A DNA stretch of 36,634 bases from Deltaproteobacteria bacterium (GTDB taxonomy: Bacteria > Myxococcota_A > Polyangia > Polyangiales > JADZFZ01), in NCBI GenBank assembly GCA_020854145.1, contig JADZFZ010000355.1, positions 1 to 36,634 of the forward strand. Reading direction: 5' to 3'. The notes beneath the pieces are model-generated. The model searched no databases. It was not told the origin of the DNA and saw only the letters and a list, made by a program, of their open reading frames with translations. The position numbers and the translations under genes were made by a program. Each line of letters starts with the position of its first letter. Positions within the stretch are counted from its first letter, which is position 1. Of the stretch, positions 31,800-36,634 are shown piece after piece.

Positions 31800-33236
31800 A
31801 TGCTCCGACGCACGCTCTTGTCGATTTGTCTTCTCGGGATCGCCGCCACGGTCGCGACCCCGTTCGGGATCTGGATCTGGCTACACCGATCGGAGCGGAC
31901 GCTCCACGGATTGCGTGTGGCTGGCGAGCCGGTCCCGTCGGTGGCCGACCCCGTCGCCGTGCTGCGGCCGCGAGCGGATCGGTGGCTCGACACGCGCGTC
32001 GCCATCGCGGCGGGGAATGCGCAGATCGTCGCGACGCGCCGTGAGCTCGGTGCACGGATCGACGTACGCACGGTAGCGACTCGCCTTCGGAGCTACGCGC
32101 GAACCGGCAACCCGATCGAGGACCTGCGCAGATGGAACGACGCATCGCGTGGGCTCGTCGATCTCCCGTGGCCGATCTCGTTCGATGCGGCGGCGGGGCA
32201 GGCATTCGTCGAGAGCGTCCGTCGCGACGTCGACCGTGAGCCGCGTGCGGCGCGGTTCGATTTGCGCTCGCGAATCGCAGAACCTCATCGCGACGGCACG
32301 GCGCTGCAGACGGATGCGGCGCTCGCGGAGCTTCGCCGCGTGGTTCGCAGCGGTTCCCTCGATGCCACATTCCCGGTGTCAATCATCGAGACACGGCCCG
32401 AGGAGCGGCTTCCCGAGGGCGTGTCGCTCGAGGCCGTGCTGGGTACGTTCGAGACGCGATTCCGAGAGTCCGGCAACGCCCGCGGACGCGCGCACAACGT
32501 CAGGCTGGCGGCGCAACGGCTCGACGGCGCCATCATCCCGGCCGGATCCCTCTTCTCGTTCAACGAGCGGGTGGGCGAACGTTCGGCGAGCGCTGGATAT
32601 CGATTCGCCCACGTCATCCTCGACGGCGAGATGGTCGACGGCGTGGGTGGGGGGACGTGTCAGGTCGCGAGCACCGTGCACGCAGCGTCGTTCTTCGCAG
32701 GCCTCGAGGTCGTCGAGCACACACCACATTCGCGACCGAGCGGATACATCCCCATGGGCCTGGACGCGACGGTGGTGTGGCCCCGTGTCGACCTCAAAGT
32801 CCGCAACCCGTTCACGTTCCCTATCGTGGTGCACGCAGTGGCCGAGAACGGACGGCTGCGCGTGGAGATGTATGGGCCGCGCCGGCCGGTCCGCGTCGGC
32901 TTCGAGCGTGTGATCGTGGCGCGCAGCGATTTCGAGGAGCGTGTGGTGCTCGAGCCGGGATTGCCCACGGGAGCACGGTTCGTGACGCAGGAGGGACTAC
33001 CCGGCTACACCGTGGCGCGCACGCGACTGTTGCAGCGCGACAGGGGTACGGTGCACGAGGATCGGATGATCACCTACCCGCCGACCGATCGCATCGTGCG
33101 CGTGGGGACGGGCCCCGCCGTTGCGCCGGAAACCGATCTGTCGCCGTATTTCGCGCGTTTCAGGCGGCCGGATCCGATCCCCACGACGGGTGAGCTCGCA
33201 GAGGCGCCGCGCGAGGTCGTCGCGATCGCGCGTTGA
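31800..33236 (+). CDS. VanW-family membrane-anchored protein
   Basis: GGAGG at 31790-31794 is spaced 5 nt from the ATG at 31800, so this start is preferred over one 63 nt upstream. The 478-residue protein begins with a signal anchor (MLRRTLLSICLLGIAATVATPFGIWIWL). A peptidoglycan-binding-4-like region (about 30-210) follows. The VanW domain (about 235-370) has the hallmark GGTCQVASTVHAASFFAGLEVVEHTPHSRPSGYIP in short blocks, and FSFNERVG. A G5-like segment ends the protein (about 390-440, RMITYPPTDRIVRVGTG). VanW is an accessory gene of vancomycin resistance clusters with unknown activity. This copy is not near van genes, so a general cell-wall role is more likely. Confidence 0.93.
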   Translation: MLRRTLLSICLLGIAATVATPFGIWIWLHRSERTLHGLRVAGEPVPSVADPVAVLRPRADRWLDTRVAIAAGNAQIVATRRELGARIDVRTVATRLRSYARTGNPIEDLRRWNDASRGLVDLPWPISFDAAAGQAFVESVRRDVDREPRAARFDLRSRIAEPHRDGTALQTDAALAELRRVVRSGSLDATFPVSIIETRPEERLPEGVSLEAVLGTFETRFRESGNARGRAHNVRLAAQRLDGAIIPAGSLFSFNERVGERSASAGYRFAHVILDGEMVDGVGGGTCQVASTVHAASFFAGLEVVEHTPHSRPSGYIPMGLDATVVWPRVDLKVRNPFTFPIVVHAVAENGRLRVEMYGPRRPVRVGFERVIVARSDFEERVVLEPGLPTGARFVTQEGLPGYTVARTRLLQRDRGTVHEDRMITYPPTDRIVRVGTGPAVAPETDLSPYFARFRRPDPIPTTGELAEAPREVVAIAR

Positions 33237-33262
33237 GGTGACTCGCGCGGCCGGCCCGTCGG

Positions 33263-34663
33263 TCAGGCTGGCGGGAGCTCGGCAGCGAGCAACGTGGCGA
33301 GACGATCGGCGTCGAGCGCGAGGAGCATCACGCGCTCGCGATCCAAGAGCACGGAGCCCACGGCTGCGCCCTTCGGTTTGCGAACGTAGCGACGCTCGAC
33401 ATAGGTGACCTCGACGCGTTCCGCGCCTCGGGCGCCGCTGAAGTGCGCGGCGAGGTGGGCCGCGTCCACGAGAAGCTCGGAGGGACAGCTGGCGCCTCGC
33501 TCGAGCGGAACGACGACGTGCGAGCCGGGATAGTCGCGGGCGTGCAGCCAGAGGTCGTGCGCGCGTGCGACGCGCAGCGTCAGCTCGTCGTTGCCGGCGG
33601 CGGACTTGCCCACGAGCACGCTGCGACCGCCCGATGCGCGAAAGACGCGGAATGGCTTCGCGGATGGGCGGGCGGCGTGCCGCGATCTCGCGGGGTCTGC
33701 GGCGTGCTCGACGTGCAGCCCGGCTCGGCGTGCGTCCTCGGCGATCGCCTCGATCGCGTCGACCGACGATGCCTCGGCGGTGCGACGAGCGAGCGCTTCG
33801 TACAGCGCGATCTCTCGGGCCGTGGCTGCAGCGCGGGTCTCCGCGATGGTGCGACCGCGATCGAAGCCGCGCGCGCGGCGGAACATCGTCTCGACCTGCT
33901 CGCGGGGCAGCCGGGCAGGATCGAGAGGCACGTCGAGCTCTTCGGGTGGGTCGCGGGACCAGTCGGTGACGCGCGCGGACGTGGTGCCCGCCGGCAGACG
34001 CGAGGCGAGCGGAGCGAGCAGCGTGGCAATCCGTCGCATCTCGTCGGCGCCCGCCAGTCGATCGAGGTCGGCCGCGATCGCCGTGGCGCGACGGCGGAGA
34101 CGGACGAGCGAGCGAGCGAGCGTGCCCGCGAGCGCTCGGGTTCGTTGCGAGAGGTCCTCTTGCGCGAAGGCGGCGACGAGGCGGGCCCCCGCGTCTTCGA
34201 GAGATACGCGATCCGCTGGATCGGTGGAGGAGCCGGCGGAACGCCTCGCCGGGGCGTCGCGCGACCCGCGCAGGGTGCCGAGAACGGTGTCGTCGGCCCC
34301 GCGAAGCGCGAGCTCCACCGGCCGCGCGCTGCGATCGAGCTCGAGGCTGCGGCGGGCTCCTTGGTCCTCGAGCGACAAGCTCACCGTGGTGTCCGAGATG
34401 CGCACGCGCGTGATCCGCGATCCGACGGTGTGCTTCCGGAGCAACATCCCGAACGCCGAGACGGCCTCGCCTCGCGGGCGTCGAAGGACGAGGCCCATGC
34501 CGCACGGCGCTCCGACGGCCAGCACGAGGCACATCCGACGACGGCCTGTGGTGCTCGACACGTCGCGCAAGCAGAGTGTCACGACGTCGCGCGTCGGGGT
34601 GTCGACGCGCTCGATGGTCGCGTTCAGCAGCACCCCACCGTCCGCGGGCCATTCGTCGCTCAC
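33263..34663 (-). CDS. NFACT/RqcH-like protein (Rqc2 homologue)
   Basis: From a GTG at 34663 the protein has 466 residues. The C-terminal NFACT-R (DUF814) domain is clear: FRVFRASGGRSVLVGKSAAGNDELTLRVA and HDLWLHARDYPGSHVVVP, found in short form near residues 350-400. The N-terminal half fits a reduced NFACT-N domain followed by an Arg-rich helical coiled coil (about 170-330). RqcH proteins bind stalled 50S subunits and add alanine tails that mark peptides for proteolysis. Usual bacterial members have about 550-570 residues, so this one is short and divergent. Whether tRNA recruitment survives is unclear. It starts 19 nt after a DUF72 gene on the same strand. Confidence 0.8.
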   Translation of the reverse strand: MSDEWPADGGVLLNATIERVDTPTRDVVTLCLRDVSSTTGRRRMCLVLAVGAPCGMGLVLRRPRGEAVSAFGMLLRKHTVGSRITRVRISDTTVSLSLEDQGARRSLELDRSARPVELALRGADDTVLGTLRGSRDAPARRSAGSSTDPADRVSLEDAGARLVAAFAQEDLSQRTRALAGTLARSLVRLRRRATAIAADLDRLAGADEMRRIATLLAPLASRLPAGTTSARVTDWSRDPPEELDVPLDPARLPREQVETMFRRARGFDRGRTIAETRAAATAREIALYEALARRTAEASSVDAIEAIAEDARRAGLHVEHAADPARSRHAARPSAKPFRVFRASGGRSVLVGKSAAGNDELTLRVARAHDLWLHARDYPGSHVVVPLERGASCPSELLVDAAHLAAHFSGARGAERVEVTYVERRYVRKPKGAAVGSVLLDRERVMLLALDADRLATLLAAELPPA

Positions 34664-34682
34664 GGCGCTCGGCGCCCTCGGC

Positions 34683-35351
34683 TCACGGGGCCTGCACCGA
34701 GCGTGCGAGCGCATCGAGCGCGCGGGCCTCGGCAAAAGCCTGGTCGGTGCGCAGAGCCACGAGCGCCAGCTCGTGAGCCGAGTACGTCTCGACGATCTGC
34801 TCGAGCAACGTCGGAGTGAGCCGCGGTCGAGCTCCGAGCGAGCCGATGCGTGCGTAGCCGCGCGTCGCCGGCGGCACGTCGTCCTCGATGGGGTCGACGA
34901 TTGGGACGACGCCGTTGCGGGCCGCTTCCTCGATGGTCTCGTCGCCGGTCCACACGCCGGCGGGTTGCCACGCGACCCAGACGGTCGGATCGGCCGGTAC
35001 GACGCTCGCGAGGTAGCTGCGCAGGACCTCGCGGTCGCGCGGTCCGGGCGACAGATCCGTCGGTGTGGCCAGGACGAGTGCTTGCGCGCCGAGCGTGCTG
35101 GCTGCGTCGAGCCACCAGCGAACCGAGCGATCCAACGCAGGGTCGCGTCGAAGTGGACCCCGCGGCGACACGACGGCGGAGCGGGGCGCGACGATCGCGC
35201 GCACGAGGGACTTCGGCAGATCGCGCGACCACCGGGACAGCGTCGCGATGGAAGGAACGGGATCGTCGAACGCGAGCTCGACGAACGGCAGCGCCCGTGT
35301 GTATCGAGCCGACGGTCGTCGCGCGAGCGTGCAGCCAGCGAGGAGCACCAT
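34683..35351 (-). CDS. DUF72 (YecE-like) family protein, divergent
   Basis: The 222-residue protein shows the DUF72 TIM-barrel order. A VLLAGCTLARRPSARYTRALPFVELAF-type opening (short blocks) resembles the family start with the VEL motif. ATLSRWSRDLPKSL is next, then a strand with GAQALVLATPTDLSPGP, WVAWQPAG and a late ALVALRTDQAFAEA helix. The family's role is unknown; YecE-like proteins have been tied to nucleic acid processing only by context. The ATG at 35351 lacks a good ribosome-binding site. Despite the MVLLAGC start it is not a clear lipoprotein, since that segment aligns with the first barrel strand. It is probably co-transcribed with the RqcH-like gene. Confidence 0.7.
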   Translation of the reverse strand: MVLLAGCTLARRPSARYTRALPFVELAFDDPVPSIATLSRWSRDLPKSLVRAIVAPRSAVVSPRGPLRRDPALDRSVRWWLDAASTLGAQALVLATPTDLSPGPRDREVLRSYLASVVPADPTVWVAWQPAGVWTGDETIEEAARNGVVPIVDPIEDDVPPATRGYARIGSLGARPRLTPTLLEQIVETYSAHELALVALRTDQAFAEARALDALARSVQAP

Positions 35352-35441
35352 GATCGCGCGAGGCTACGGAGCGCGAGGGCCCGAGCAAGGTGCTTGTTGC
35401 GCAGAAGGCATAGCGGGCCGGGTGTGTGTTAGCGTGACCGC

Positions 35442-36290
35442 GTGCGGCGGTTGGCTGGGTTGGCGTCCGCGTGGATCGCGGTGCTGGGGATCGGCTGCGG
35501 AGGCGGCTACGAGAGGCCGGCGATTCCCGATGGCGGCGCGGCTCCGGGGCCGGAGTGCTCCGCGACGGCGCCATGTGCCGGTGGCAACGTCTGCCTCGGT
35601 GGCCGGTGTTACGCGCCGTGCGGCCCGACCTCGTGTGCTGCAGGCGAGGTCTGCAACATGGGCGTGTGCATGCCTCTGGGAGGCGCACCGCCTCCGTTGC
35701 CGCCGCCGGTGCCTCCACCTCCGCTCGATGGAGGGCTGGACCTCGGTCCGGTCGATGGGGGCGGCGGCGACGGAGGAGACTCGGGCAGCGGAGGCCGCTG
35801 CACGGGAGTCACGTGCGCCGCACCGCTGATGTGTGATCCGGTCGATGGGATGTGCGTCGCGTGCATCGAACGCGAGTGCGACACGACCGCGATGGACACG
35901 TGCGACGTCGCCGCAGGAACGTGTGGGTCGTTCGAAGCAGAGGCGTGCGCGCCGTGTGACGACGCTGCCGATTGCCTGCCCGGCTCGCAGTGCGTCGCAT
36001 CGACGAGCCCTGTCGAGCGGACGTGCCTCCCGTCGTGCGCCGCGGCCGAGTGTCCGAGGGGTATGCGCTGCGACGACCGGATGTTGTGCGTGCCGAACCT
36101 CGGCTCGTGCACCGAGCGCTTCCGCGCGACGCAGAACCTCGCGTGTACCGACGATGCGGAGTGCACGCCGAGGGGATCGGCCATCCCGATGCGGTGCGAG
36201 CTCGGGATCTGCCGCGCGCCGTGCGCGACCGACGCCGACTGTCCGGTCGAAGGCGCCTCGTGTTTCGCAGGAGTCTGCGCCGGCGGTTGA
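35442..36290 (+). CDS. Cys-rich surface lipoprotein
   Basis: From the GTG at 35442 the product has 282 residues. The leader ends VLGIGCGGG, so the Cys near 19 is a likely but imperfect lipidation site. After a short Cys-rich block (CSATAPCAGGNVCLGGRCYAPC) comes a Pro-rich hinge (PPPLPPPVPPPPL) and an Asp/Gly linker. Repeated Cys modules follow, of the form C-x4-DC-x5-C-x5-C, including CTDDAEC and CATDADCPVEGASCFAGVC. More than 30 Cys residues imply a disulfide-bonded extracellular protein, a style common in myxobacteria. Function is unknown. It is divergent from the DUF72 gene, with 90 nt between them. Confidence 0.85.
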   Translation: MRRLAGLASAWIAVLGIGCGGGYERPAIPDGGAAPGPECSATAPCAGGNVCLGGRCYAPCGPTSCAAGEVCNMGVCMPLGGAPPPLPPPVPPPPLDGGLDLGPVDGGGGDGGDSGSGGRCTGVTCAAPLMCDPVDGMCVACIERECDTTAMDTCDVAAGTCGSFEAEACAPCDDAADCLPGSQCVASTSPVERTCLPSCAAAECPRGMRCDDRMLCVPNLGSCTERFRATQNLACTDDAECTPRGSAIPMRCELGICRAPCATDADCPVEGASCFAGVCAGG

Positions 36291-36361
36291 CGGTGAGGAC
36301 GTGGCGGGTGCGGTGCACGGGCTCGCGAGACGCGAGGGTGGCTCATCGCGTTCGCCCGTGC

Positions 36362-36634
36362 TCAGGGGGCTGCGCGCAGGTGCGCGATCGCAGCGGTCGC
36401 GGCCTCGCGGACGGCGGGCTCGCTGTCGCGTGACGCGGCAGTCTCCAACGCACCAGCAGCGCGCGCGCGTCCCGACTGTCCCAAGGCCTCGGCTGCTGCG
36501 TGACGTACGAACGCGAACGCATCGGTCGTGAGCAATCGAGCGAGCGGCTCGACGACGTCTTCCGTGCCGATGGCTCCGAGCACGCGCGCGACACGGACCC
36601 GAACCGCCCAATCGGTCGCGGTGCGCGACAGACG
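36362..36634 (-). CDS. HEAT-repeat protein (5' end outside window)
   Basis: The frame is open from the window edge to a stop at 36362, giving the last 90 residues. It contains about three HEAT-type helical pairs: RVRVARVLGAIGTEDVVEPLARLL, FVRHAAAEALGQSG, and PAVREAATAAIAHLRAAP. Such solenoids bind other proteins; related PBS-lyase HEAT proteins occur in bilin lyases and many signalling scaffolds. It is convergent with the Cys-rich lipoprotein gene. The true start lies beyond the window, so an internal GTG at 36583 should not be taken as the start. Confidence 0.8.
   Translation of the reverse strand, partial: RLSRTATDWAVRVRVARVLGAIGTEDVVEPLARLLTTDAFAFVRHAAAEALGQSGRARAAGALETAASRDSEPAVREAATAAIAHLRAAP

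Overview
This is a very GC-rich, densely coding bacterial chromosome segment. Its content points to a myxobacterium of the Polyangiales/Sandaracinus type. The clues are a CdnL (CarD-family) protein closely matching the Myxococcus xanthus form, an FHA-domain sigma-54 activator beside an NtrC-type one, FHA plus DUF4388 and PilZ signalling proteins, a lysine/alanine-rich histone H1-like protein, and many Asp- or Cys-rich lipoproteins. The species call is an inference. No tRNA, rRNA, CRISPR array, transposase or phage gene was seen, so this is mostly ordinary chromosome with some lineage-specific genes.

Layout. 1-5310: a minus-strand operon (rpe, FHA/sigma-54 activator, TPR protein) faces a plus-strand group. 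That group starts with a 38-codon membrane microprotein preceded by a near-consensus sigma-54 promoter, then an NtrC-type response regulator and an overlapping putative lipoprotein. 5404-9111: a minus-strand run of a variant metallo-beta-lactamase-fold protein, a PlsC acyltransferase, a lipoprotein and tsaD. 9304-11624: a DUF1232 membrane protein, then adenosine deaminase and a HAD hydrolase. 11703-17276: a tightly packed plus-strand operon of an unknown protein, a Pro/Ala-rich protein, coaX, an orphan FecCD permease and a glycoside hydrolase-like/Kelch lipoprotein. 17341-20271: a large minus-strand signal peptide / HEXXH peptidase / TolB propeller / outer-membrane barrel fusion. 20383-22028: an FHA-DUF4388 regulator and a membrane protein.

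22112-25707: a nucleotide-sugar cassette (Gfo/Idh/MocA dehydrogenase, DegT aminotransferase, GT2 glycosyltransferase, hexapeptide acetyltransferase), probably making and transferring a 2,3-diacetamido uronic acid-type sugar. 25806-30820: minus-strand housekeeping genes: a J-domain protein with a PspA-like N terminus, a PilZ protein, RNase G/E, CdnL, Ppx/GppA and an OmpA-like lipoprotein. Good sigma-70-type promoters can be read for RNase G/E and cdnL. 30890-31800: an AT-rich promoter island, the histone H1-like gene and a hairpin-rich 393-nt non-coding gap. 31800-36634: a VanW protein, an NFACT/RqcH-like protein with a DUF72 protein, a Cys-rich lipoprotein and the end of a HEAT-repeat protein.

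The most unusual signals are: the sigma-54-promoted microprotein lying between two sigma-54 activator genes; short repeat-like insertions inside coding sequences (rpe tail, tsaD, lipoprotein leader); the three-part peptidase/propeller/barrel protein; a perfect dyad centred on the -35 of the RNase G/E promoter; and the structured gap downstream of the histone-like gene.
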